A stretch of DNA of 64,000 nucleotides from Branchiostoma floridae (lineage: Eukaryota; Chordata; Leptocardii; Amphioxiformes; Branchiostomatidae): contig NC_049988.1 of assembly GCF_000003815.2 (NCBI RefSeq), positions 23,768,172 to 23,832,171 of the forward strand. Direction: 5' to 3'. Shown here piece after piece: positions 11,372-22,400 of the stretch. The notes below the pieces were generated by a model, which made no database searches, was not told the origin of the DNA, and saw only the letters and a program-made list of their open reading frames with translations. The position numbers and the translations under genes are program-made. Position 1 is the stretch's first letter; every line of letters starts with the position of its first letter.

Positions 11372-12351
11372 TTCTTCAAACTGCGTTACTCGTATCTAGT
11401 CTCGTGCTCTCTCGCGACACTATGTCGCTCCGAGAACAAGATGTGCTGCAAGACATCGAAAATTTGCAGGTTTGTCTCTATGACATCAAAAACCGTCTCA
11501 TGACGAAAGTTGGCCAGACAAAGCCCGACATGGATAAGACAGTATTAGAGCAAAAACGCAAAGTTTTACCTGTTCTGGAGCCGTACATGGGGTTGGGTAT
11601 ACGCGCAGCGGTGTCCGCAATGGACCGCCAGTGAGTCTGCGGCTGCTGCATGGGAGCACATGTGGTATCTGCAGGAAAATTACAAAATTTAACACACAAA
11701 AATTATAAAAGCGAGACAAGAGCACAGGACGCCGTAAGCGGACTTGAAAACCTTTACCTGCTCCAGAGGCGTACATAGGGTTGGGTATACACGCGGCGGC
11801 GTCCGCACGTGCCTGCCAATCAGTCTGCGGAAGCTGCATGGGTGTGGTTCCTGGAGGAAAATTTAAAAAAAATTGACCACATACTTCATGTATTTAAAAA
11901 AAAAAATCGAAATATGGATAGTGGATAGTACGGGCTTTAATTTCTACCTTCTCCCGAGGCGTACATGGGGTTAGGAAAAATCGCAGTGGCGTCGGCACGT
12001 GCGTGCCAATCAGTCTGTGGCTGCTCCATGGGCGTGGTGCCTAGAGAAAAATTAGGAAATTAACCACGTACTTCATGTAGTAAAAAAATCTAAAACCAAG
12101 ATATGGATATTACGCCGTAGCGGGACTTGAAAAAAACCCTACCTTCTTCGGAGGCGTACATAGGGTTGGGTATTTTCGCAGCGGCGTCGGCACGTGCCTG
12201 CCAATCAGTCTGCGGCTGCTGCATGGGTGTGGTGCCTGGAAGAAAATTACAAAATAAAAATGGCTCCGTCGGTATGTATCTACGAGAACAACAGTTGCTA
12301 AGGCAACTGACGGTACCCTTACCACACTCTCGCTGCGATGGGAAATTGGCT

Positions 12352-12406
12352 AGAGCGCCGTGAGAGCGCCGTAAGAGCGCCGTGAAAGCGCCGTGAGAGC
12401 GCCGCG
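12352..12406. repeat. 11-bp GC-rich minisatellite
   Basis: About five copies of AGCGCCGTGAG with small variations lie upstream (on the gene strand) of the first fragment H cassette. Confidence 0.75.
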
Positions 12407-13027
12407 ACGCCAGAAAATCTGCTCTAGTGGAATGCCTTCAGGGACCCCATCGCGTTCACGAAGACTCAAATGTCAGCATCTTTTTATGACCTACCAAAGG
12501 TTCGAAAGATTACTCAACGAATTTCAAAGATCCAATTCTGGTCACTGTCCAGTCACTCAGCCTGAGTCTCCGTTTGTACGCACGTTTTTCTTGCTGCTTT
12601 TTCCTTTAATCTATCTTGTAGCTTGTTCACTATGAATTTCTTTATCATACCACGTTATTAATGCAAATCATACAACACTGAAACACTTTGATTTATTGAA
12701 AACAGGACATCAATAATCTAAATGTACAGGTAAAGGACAAGAAAACATAATGTCATCATGTCGAAATTTAAAGAAAAAATGACGAACCTTTGGCGAAACT
12801 CAGAAAACAATAGTAATAAAAATGCATTTTCCAAACTTTTTGCCTCTACTAAATACTATTGGGAAAAGAAAGCACGTTCTACACCAAGCAAGACACTGGT
12901 AATTTTGAATCTCCTCTGCTGACATGTAGAGAGAACACATTTTCAAAAATATCTTTATCTGTATCTTGTTATATTACACTGAACGACCAGTCACATCTTA
13001 CTTTTGCACCTCTAGCTGCAAGTGTTA

Positions 13028-13208
13028 CTGTAAATGCATTTAAGTTCGCGGGGATTTAATTTCGCGGTAGCGGAAAAGGGAACTTTCGTGGTGGTTTTAA
13101 TTTCGCGGTAACACCATAGTCTGCAGTCTAATACCGTAATAGAAAAATGTTCGCGATGGTTTTAAGTTCGCGGTAAAGTGGCCACCGCGAACATTTCTGC
13201 ATTTACAG
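13028..13208. mobile_element. CTGTAAA-ended MITE, copy 2, with TA target duplication
   Basis: The element has terminal inverted repeats CTGTAAATGCA and TGCATTTACAG and is flanked by TA on both sides. It contains two GTTCGCGG blocks. The duplicated 5'-flank sequence at 15930-15965 is a related empty site. The TA duplication suggests a Tc1/mariner-type mechanism. Confidence 0.8.
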
Positions 13209-13519
13209 TATTTGAAACTACCCAGCGAAGATGCCCCCGCTCTACGATAGTTCTGGGAAATACGAACAAATTTACCTGTGTCACCAGTTCGGGACTGCTG
13301 CTACCCTTTCCTCATGGTGCGACTTGTCAGGTTTCTGCACAGCGAAGAATAAACGGCCTATCTCAGAGGAGCGCGAAACACAGTAGCCTTCGCTGAAGAA
13401 ATTACAAACCACTTGAATATGAACGAAAATCACCGTTGACAAACAACGCACGCCATCCCAGTCGAGACAAATCAGATACACACGCAATCTGTTTTATTTG
13501 TTTGTTATATATATATTAA

Positions 13520-14456
13520 CCCTATTCAGACCGGGGGGGGGGGGGCTTTTGAGGCCTGCGCCAAATTTGATGTCCTATAACGCCAGAACGCCTTACGCTA
13601 AAGCCACCAAATTTGGTGAATTTTCCTAAAATATTGTTGGCAACAATTTTACGAAGTTTGACAAATTTTCCATTTTTTCGTGTTGCCATGGCAACCGTTT
13701 GCTGACAGGCAGTTTTGCCAAAAATCACTATTTTTGGTTCTAACAATGTATTTTTCACATTTATTTGCTATATTACTGCTATTTTGTTACATAAATAAAA
13801 TCTTATATTTTTTAGCATATCTTTCATAATCATATGTGCATAAATTATGCTAATTTGATGACGTCATCAGCCCAAAATCCAAGATGGCGGACCTTATGAC
13901 CAGATCAAGAATAACAAGCTAATTATCCCTTACAATTTGCAACTACCTGGTATTTTTTCATCAAAAACCATCTAAATGAATGAATTTAGTATATTTCCAT
14001 TGCCCTTTGTGATTATTTGTTGCAAAAAAAGTACTTTTAAAAATTCAAGGTAGTGGATATAATATGGCGAAGCCTAACTCGTATCTTAGATGTGCATGAC
14101 GTCATTTTATGACGTCATTATGACGTCATCGATGTTGCTATTGGCAATACAAGTCATAATAAACATTATTATTCTATCTGCACTTGTTGTTACATTTTTG
14201 AAGTTTTCTGAGAATACCCTTTTTTCATGGGTCCGGCCAATATAATCAAATTGATGACGTCATAATTACGTCATCTTACGTTAACGTAACATCAAACGTC
14301 ATATACTTGTCAGAAACCATGTCGATATTATGTCCTGAAAATTTGGTGGCCCTACGGCACGTCGTTCAAGAGTTAGAGGACTTAGAAGTGGAGGGCCTCA
14401 AAACCTCCCCCCCCCCCCGGTCCAGGGATGACCAAAAAAGCCCGGTCTGAATAGGG
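13520..14456. mobile_element. piggyBac-like MITE with TTAA target sites and five CRE palindromes
   Basis: The termini are inverted repeats starting CCCTATTCAGACCGGG. TTAA flanks both ends (13516-13519 and 14457-14460), which with the CCCTA end is diagnostic of piggyBac-type transposition. The 937-bp interior has no transposase ORF. It carries five perfect TGACGTCA palindromes at 13859, 14097, 14110, 14121 and 14255. The left subterminal sequence resembles 29565-29770. Confidence 0.85.
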
Positions 14457-14460
14457 TTAA

Positions 14461-16019
14461 AAGAGAAGTCTCGAAAACAACATTTAAAGACATTCTAATC
14501 TTTGTCAGGTTTGGAAAACAATCTTAGATATTGAATTGATTTATATGCCTCCATAGGAGAAAAGCAATTTTCTGCTTTGGTTGTCTGACATTTTCCGTGT
14601 GCGTCACACAGCGTGTTGTCAATCAACACACGTATTTTTTTCGTTAACGCGGACATTCATAGATTTTCTACACTAAATTTCCATTCGGTATCCTCACCCA
14701 AGCAACGCAAGTGGCAAACCTATGCTTAGTGCTGCAGTATTGCTAAGAGTAGTCAGGTGGCGTCATTAACACGAGCCAACTTTACACATATCAGAGGGCC
14801 AGGTTTAACAAGGAGAATATAGATATATTGTTTGTTAGACTGCTTTGGGTTAAACTCTTAGAAATAAATTCGATTCATACATTTCTATAGGTTATCTGTC
14901 AGATTTCATCTTAGAAGTGCAGGAAATTATATCATTTTACATCATATTTTTAAGTGTGAAATGCCGTACTATGCTTGTTGTTTATGATCCAATCCAGGCA
15001 GGACAGGATATCCCCATTAATTGGTTTGCAAGTTTTCCATTGTAAAAAAGTGATGCACAGAAACTGGGGTATCTATATCGTCAGTATCTATATCTTTATA
15101 GCCGGTATAACTGCCCTTCAGCGTAACACACCGGCTTCAAAGGCACGCGGCGCAGCAGCAGCTAGTTATATTACACTGAACGACCCGTCAAACCGAACTT
15201 TTGCACATCTATCTGCAAGCGTTCTTTAAAACTATCCAGAGAAGACACCCCTACTGTGCTTGTCATAACAAATTCCGCGATACGATAGTTGTGGGGAAAT
15301 ACGAATTTGTGAACACATCCATCCTAGGTTGGTCTTATCACATAATTACTATTTGATATGGATGCCCCAATGTATTAACTAGCAAATATTTCGACGATTG
15401 TGCAAAAGTTTTTATCAAGGTTTTGAAGAATTCGGTGTGTTCCTTGTTTGTCCATCCATAGATTCACTTTTCTTTTTTTTTAAATGCTGTCAGATGTGGA
15501 GATTACTTAATCCTGCAATATAACATTGTGTTCCAGGGGGAGCTTCTTCTTCTTCTTCTCAGTGTTTAGGTGGCCACCATCAACTTGCTGATGTTTCTGC
15601 CACACTTAACAGAGGTGCTGGTACAGAAGGTTGTCTGTTGTAGCTTGATGTAATGGTCTGTCTTGGGGGTTTGATTTTAGACTAAGCTGTGCCCAAACGA
15701 GTTGGTGAAGAAAAGGCCGCCGAGTGTGGAACACAGTTGTGTGGATTACGTAACAATGCAATATCGCATTGGTCGCCAGGTGAAAAAAACACGTTCTACA
15801 CCAAGAAAGCAAGTGGGTAATTTTAAATCTTCTCTGCTGATATATGTAGAGAGAATACATTCTCAAAAATATCTGTATTCGTATCTGGTTATATTACACT
15901 GAACGACCAGTCACATCTAACTTTTGCACATCTATCTGCATGTGTTCTTTGAAACTATCCAGAGAAGATGCCCCAACTGTGCAATATCGCATTGGTCGCC
16001 AGGTGGAGCCGTTCTGTGG
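14461..16019. other. Repeated 5'-flank sequence, no intact gene
   Basis: Segments at about 15110-15320 and 15880-15980 match the sequence upstream of fragment H (12960-13280) and the sequence around the first exon of gene D (44400-44620), with landmarks ACTGAACGACC, TTTTGCACATCTATCT and TACGATAGTT. They look like leftover pieces of duplicated gene units. No first exon or cassette is preserved here. Confidence 0.5.
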
Positions 16020-16027
16020 GCCGGATC

Positions 16028-16398
16028 CAGGGTTGTAGCCAGCACCTGTCATTCAGTCCTTTGAAGAAATTTTGCAGCTGGGGACTGAAAAAAGTTTTTC
16101 CCATTCCGTCCCCTGGGATAGACAAAAAGAAATTGATATGTAAAGATATAAAAAAAATCTGAAACCCATGTGTTCTTCTTCACCAAAACAGATGTCATTG
16201 AACAGCTTAGTCTACAAGCACATTTTGCACATCAAAATGCAGGAAATAGTGTTTTTAGAGGGTCTTGATTTTAAAATTTTCTGGGACCCAGACCCCCTAG
16301 AAATGACGCGTAACGTCACACCATGCCTTCGGTGCTCGATAGGATTCCCATTCAAAATCAAGGGGACTGAAAATGATTTCAGGCTGGCTACAACCCTG
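16028..16398. mobile_element. hAT-like MITE with 8-bp target-site duplication
   Basis: The terminal inverted repeats are CAGGGTTGTAGCCAGC and GCTGGCTACAACCCTG. The 8-bp direct repeat GCCGGATC flanks the element at 16020-16027 and 16399-16406. An 8-bp duplication with CAGGG-type ends is typical of hAT elements. At 371 bp it holds no transposase. Confidence 0.85.
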
Positions 16399-17139
16399 GC
16401 CGGATCTGTGCTACATTTTCTGAAGCAAAACAATCGTTACTCCGATGGAAGAACAAGAACGAAGTGTGGTGTTTTACGCCCCTGTGGTTGTGAAGGCATT
16501 TGTTGTTTCCATCAGTAAGGCCACACCGACTTAATCTATGGATGACATCGTGAAGCTGGTGTGTTACGCCGAATGGCGGTTATACCGGCTATATAGATAC
16601 AGATACAGATACATCCTCTGGGGTCCCCCAAATACGCGCGGTCGAAAAAAGAAAACCCAGCAAAAACAAAAAGTGTTGCTAAATCACAGAACTATTAATG
16701 TCTCGTTCCGGTATTCCCTCCGAAATTTGAATGGGGCCCCAAAATCGTGTGTTTATGTAGATGATAAATTGCTTTTTTATCGCTCACATGTCATATCGAA
16801 GGATTTGAGATGAAAGGTTGTGTATTTCTGACAGGATCGGGTGGAAAAGTTTCGGCATTCGGGTGATTCTCGGACGTGTACGTTTGTTTGTCCTGAGTAA
16901 TGCGGTCAGCGGGTCACTGAAGGAAAGCCCCACTTACTGGATAGTATTTATGTGCAGTTATGTTATAAAAATCGATTCACCGGTCGGATTTTGAGGACAA
17001 TTTTTTTATTGATTACTCTTTTATTGATTACTCTTGCAATAGAAATTAAAACATCTCCGGCAGAACTGTTTCTTTCTTGGATTTTCGGCCATTAAAGTTG
17101 CATATTTAAGCACGGTTGTAAATGAGGCAACATAAGTCC

Positions 17140-17960
17140 GGTATGAGACCTTAAAACACCCAGGCAACAGGCGAACAGTACAGCAGTCAACGTCAAGGTG
17201 CATGAATAATGCCGTGATAAGTCTGCACAAGTATGAACATCTTTGCCCATATCTGGAGGGATGGCGCGGTATGACGTGGGGCGAATGGAGTTTTGTTTTT
17301 CTGCAAGAGACAGACTAATTTTCTGGGAAAAGAAGTTAACCTTTGGGGCTGTGAGCTCGAGGTAGATAAATGTTAACATTATGTCAAGGGGCACGCGAGA
17401 ACTCTTAACGAGAAATCTTCCATACCTGTGCCCATGTACTGTGCACTCAGACAACAGGCGAACAGTACAGCAGCCAACGCCAATGTGCATGAATATGGAC
17501 AACAATGCCATGATATGTCTGAAGAAGTGAGGATATCTTTGCCCATATTTGAAGGGATGGCGCGTTATGACGTGCTGAAGATGACATTTTGTTTTTCTGC
17601 AAGACAGACTAATTTTCTTGGAAAAGAGGCTAACCTTTGGGGCTGTAAGCTCGAGGTATATAGATGTAAACATTGTGTCAAGAGGCACGCGAGAAGCCTT
17701 AACGTGACTGGTGAAATATCGTGTATCTTCCATACCTGTGCGCATGTACTGTACAGACAACAGGCAAACAGTGCAGCAGCCAACGCCAAGGTGCATGAAT
17801 ATGGACAACAATGCCACGATAAGTCTGAACAAGTGAGGGTGTCTTTGCCCATATTTGGAGAGATGCCACGATATGACGTATGGTGGATGACAGTTTGTTT
17901 TTCTACAAGAGGCAGACTAATTTTCTGGGAAAGAAGTTAACCTTCCGGGTGGGTAGCTCG
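17140..17960 (-). repeat. Three tandem orphan copies of the gene E/F upstream module
   Basis: Three roughly 300-bp copies (about 17745-17960, 17437-17740 and 17140-17430) match, on the minus strand, the sequence just upstream of the start codons of genes E (45730-46000) and F (49395-49674). The copy at 17849-17858 retains a perfect CCATATTTGG CArG box. The MYEQAEP start exon is missing after each copy. A 246-codon minus-strand frame across the array is an incidental ORF of the repeats. Confidence 0.75.
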
Positions 17961-18564
17961 AGGCAGGTACATGTAAGATTTTGTTATGAAGAAAATAAAA
18001 TGAAGAAAACTCTTAAAGAAATGGTGAAATATCGTGTCTTTCTGAAGATCTGTACGCAATGCAAATATACCATCGTTGCCATGACAGACACGCCCAAGTC
18101 TCAATCACATTTCTTTGGTTGCAGAAAAAAAAAACGAAATCAGCAAAATGGGGCGAATATATTTTCTTAGTGGTAGAAATATTCACACTTTCTTTCTCTC
18201 TTTCTTTCAAATATCATTCAGTAGGTAAAAAAATTATGAAAGGAAAAGTTCACGATTTTCCCCACCAACCTCTGCTTGGAGAGTAGGTAAAATGAGGGTA
18301 TTGGTCTTCATCTCCTTCTTACCTCTAACTATAGTTTCACCCGAGCTGCTATTCAATGCAATGCAATACAACAAAAAGTACACGTTACCATCTGAAAGGT
18401 AAAATATTCCATAAAACAAAGATATACTAAGTACCAGAATCCATGTGCACGAGGATATCATCCATAGAGTCAACTTGCTGTGGCCTTATACTGACGTTGA
18501 GCTTAAGTCCTTCATAATGTTTTAAAACTATAAAAATGAAAACATGGAAGTTTCTTGCTTGTAG

Positions 18565-18790
18565 CGGACTGATCCTCACCCTAACTGACTACTTTCTCAC
18601 CGCACTCACCCCTCAGTAAGACAGCCGGAGTCGCAGAGTTCCAGTTTACAACTTTAATTCAGTCTGACACACAGACCGGTTTCACTAACGTGGTTTCTTC
18701 AACAGTCCAGGCTCAAATGAGCACAGTCTACAAACTTTGGACAAAAGTATGAATCTATAATATCGTAAAGGTTGGTAACAAAGGACCTTC
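18565..18790 (+). repeat. 3'-flank repeat, copy R2
   Basis: It matches R3 and R4 closely (GATCCTCACCCTAACTGAC, CAGTAAGACAGCCGGAGTCG, CCAGGCTCAAATGAGCA) and lies about 0.7 kb downstream of the gene B terminal exon. Confidence 0.7.
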
Positions 18791-19463
18791 CATCAAGAAA
18801 TATCAGTTCTGGCCCTTTTTTTTCGTCCATTTACTACAACAAAACGAAGTCAGCTTCCTACTATAAGGCGAAGTCAGTCTACTATAAAAGATTTGGAGAA
18901 CAGCAGAAAACTCTTATACATAGGGTTCGTCACAAATCTTAATTAAGGTACTTCTAACAATGTATACCAGCGGTCAGTTCTGGCACTTTTTGTGTGTTAC
19001 GTCAGCCTGCTACAATAGCTGATCCTCTACTTTGATAACTGTTCACTTTTCTTCAGCTGTTCGTTTGTAATCGACAAAGTCTTAAACATATTTTGGTAAC
19101 GAGCACTTTTCCCCTCCATTTATTGCGACAAAACGAATTCAGCCTACTATAAAAATTAACACGCAATGCCCTAAGTGTACGTAACATTTTGTCTATCCTG
19201 TCTGTTCATCATATTGCAAGAAACACCCAAGAATCAGAAACTGAACGGTCAAACCAGGAGTTTTCCCTTTCTAGAATGTTCTTTGCGTAAAGAAGCTCCT
19301 GACTAATGCAAAAAGAACCGATATTAGCTCTACATGGAAAGTTACTTCTATTGTACAATAAGTAATCCTCTGTTTTGGTCACCATTCACTTCTTTTGTTT
19401 AATTCTTAAACATATTTAGGAAACAATGACTTGTTTTCTTGCTATAATTCTAGATTTCACGTT

Positions 19464-22400
19464 TTACTGGTTAGTTTTACTGCGTTTAATCCGGGAGCCA
19501 CTGTGCAGTGGTGGTGAGAGTTTCGCCTGTAGTCCTGTGCTTATTATGGTATATATATATGCGTGATAAACGGTGTCATTTTTATTTTTAAGTACCTGGA
19601 ATAGCCTGGCATATGAAGTAAGTCATCATGGTGCATGGAGCGTCGCGCCACTTCATTAAGTAATAACGAACGCAATCCTCCTTGCCTCCATAGTTGTTTG
19701 GTTCTCCCGGACCCCAGGAGCTGTACGTCCCAAGTGCAGAACCATCCACCCACTCAAAGCTTCCCTCTTTGCGCTGATCGTGCAGGCCGAACCAGAAGGG
19801 ACTAGTGCTCACGGACATGTACAAGGAGATCAGGAAGTTGTTGGTCTCGGCGTCTCGGGGCATGGCGAGGGTGCCGCCGTCTTTACCACAGGCCGCGGCC
19901 GCATCGCTGAAGGTCTTAGGTGTTTTGAACGCCTTGTAGCAGATTCCAAACATGATTGTGTAATCTTTACGGCAAGATGCTGAAACACAGGACGTTAACA
20001 ACACGCTAGGGATAGATAGTGATGATATTAGAGATGTTCTAAAATTCTATCACTAAATAATACATGTCATTTACCTTATCAGAAGGATATGCCTTTTATT
20101 AGGTTGTGTGGTATTATTCAATACAACCATTAAAAGTTAATGACTTGAGTTACTGAAACGCCAACGTTAAAACATGGCTACAAGCATATGTGCACACTTA
20201 GGGGCATATATTTAACCAATACAACAACATGTAATGCAAACAATCCTGCAGGCACAGGAAATATTGATAAGGTTAAAATCATCATTCAATGGAGTAATGG
20301 TAGTTAAAAACTTCCCTACTATTTTAGTAAATTTTAGGAATACAAAACAACCTACCAGGCGTCTTACTTATCTCGTGAAGACGCTGCTCCGAGGCGGCAG
20401 TTCGGTTTCGCTCCTTGTCCAGGTCGCACTTCAAGTCATCAACAGTGGTGGCCAGTTGGCTCATGTTGTCACGGTCGCGCTTCAAGGCGCCAACAGTGGT
20501 GGACAGTTGGCGCATGTCGCCTTGGTCGCGCTTCAAGGCGTCAACAGTGGTGGACATGTCGCCTTGGTCGCGCTTCAAGGCGTAAACAGTGGTGGACATG
20601 TCGTCTTGGTCACGCTTCAAGGCGTCAACAGTGGTGGACATGTCGTCTTGGTCACGCTTCAATGCGTCAACAGTGGTGGACATGTCGTCTCGGTCGCGCT
20701 TCAAGGCGTCAACAGTGGTGGACATGTCGTCTTGGTAAATAGTAAATAGTATGGTTTAATAGAGCAATGGCAGTCAAGAACCTTCCTATAATTACACTAA
20801 AAAGCAAATTTAATAACTAAAAAAAAACAACCTGTCATTTTGTGGAGACGCTGCTCCAAGGCGGCGGTTCGGTTTTCCTCCTTGCCCAAGTCTCGCTTCA
20901 AGGCGTCAACAGTGGTGGCAAGTTGGCGCATGTCGTCTTGGTCGCACTTTAAAGCATCATCAGTGGGCATGTCGTCTTGGTAAATAGTAAATATTATGGT
21001 TTGACAGAGTAATGACAGTCAAGAACTTTGCTACTCTTACACTAATGGCGTTGAAATATCACAATAAGTAAATTTAACAACCAAAAAGACAACCTTTCAT
21101 TATGTGAAGACGCTGCTCCAAGGCGGAGGTTCGGGTTTGCTCCTTTTCAAGGTCGCGTTTCAAGGCGTTAAAAGCGGTGGACAGTTGGCGCATGTCGTCT
21201 TGGTCGCGCTTCAAGGCGTCAACAGTGGTGGCCAGTTGGCGCATGTCGTTTTGGTTGTGCTTCATAGCGTCAACAGTGGTGGACATGTTGTCCTGGTCGT
21301 GCTTCAAGGCGTCAACAGTAGTGGGCATGTCGTCTTGGTAAATAGTAATTAGTATCATTTAATAGAGTAATGGCAGTCTAGATCTTTCCTACTCTTACAC
21401 TAATGGCGTTAAATAAGCAAATTTAACTGAAAAATCAATCTTGTCATTTCGTCTTACTTATCTCGTGAAGACGCAGCTCCAAGGTGGCGGTTCGGTTGCG
21501 CTCCGTGTCCAGATCGCGCTTCAAGGCGTCAACAGTGGTGGACAGTTGGCGTATGTCGTCTCGGTAGCGCTTCAATTCCGATATTTCCTTTAAACGTACG
21601 TCAGAAATAAATACAGAACACCAAAATGTAAGACAAAAATGAGGAAGAAGACTTGTATTGATAGACTTTTAAGAAAAGACCCCAAAAGAAATACTTTTGG
21701 CAAACAGTCGACAATTTGAGTTACAAGAGTGTTTACCGCTTTGTTGATGAAAGTTAGAGGAGCGAGTCCCACAGCCACCAGGCCAAGCAGAACGGCAATG
21801 CCGGCGACCAGGTAGCTGCCGTGACGTAAGCGTATGAAGCTACAGAGGGCACCAAGGCCGCTCGTTTCACCCGGGTACACGCCGTCTGCTAAACAGAATT
21901 TGGTGTGGATTATCATAACGTCTATTGAATTATGCTATTTTTACATTGAGCATGGAAATAAGGTCTTTATTTGCATGATTAAATTTGCATTTATTACTAT
22001 CTTTCTCAATTAGTATGTCCATTGTTTTTATAGTCCAATAATTGAACGTGGGATTTATAACAGATATAGCCTGTCCTGAACCACGAGCTATCAAATACGG
22101 AAGTTCAGCCGCAGTACCATCAGAAGCCGCTGGGGGGAGGTGACAACAACTCATGTTTTTGGATATAAATATTAGGACTATCTGCTAGGCATTTTGGAGT
22201 TATTATGTTCACGCACTCACGCACGCACATACACGAACACATATGTACACACACAGACACACGCACACACAAACAAATACACACAGATTCACACACACGC
22301 ATTCGCGCACACACACATTCACACACACACACACTCACACACAAGCACATTTGCAAACACACACATTCACACACACGCACACACACATTCACACACAAAT

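Larger units (their letters stand above)
11570..13315 (-). pseudogene. Fragment H: 5' half of a receptor gene (first exon plus four NPMY cassettes)
   Basis: Cassette exons with intact splice signals lie at 12235-12143, 12040-11948, 11850-11758 (93 nt each) and 11668-11570 (99 nt). All encode NPMY and are phase 1-1. The upstream first exon (13315-13276) resembles the MRKG exon of gene D but has an in-frame TAG after MRKG. No transmembrane, stalk or lectin exon follows before gene A begins at 9309, so this is probably a truncated duplicate. The cassettes could still be spliced to the gene A transmembrane exon in a read-through transcript, which only RNA could show. Confidence 0.75.

Noticed and set aside
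17092-17832. 246-codon minus ORF across 17.1-17.8 kb
   Set aside because: It runs through tandem copies of a module that is upstream and non-coding in genes E and F, where the frame is not preserved.
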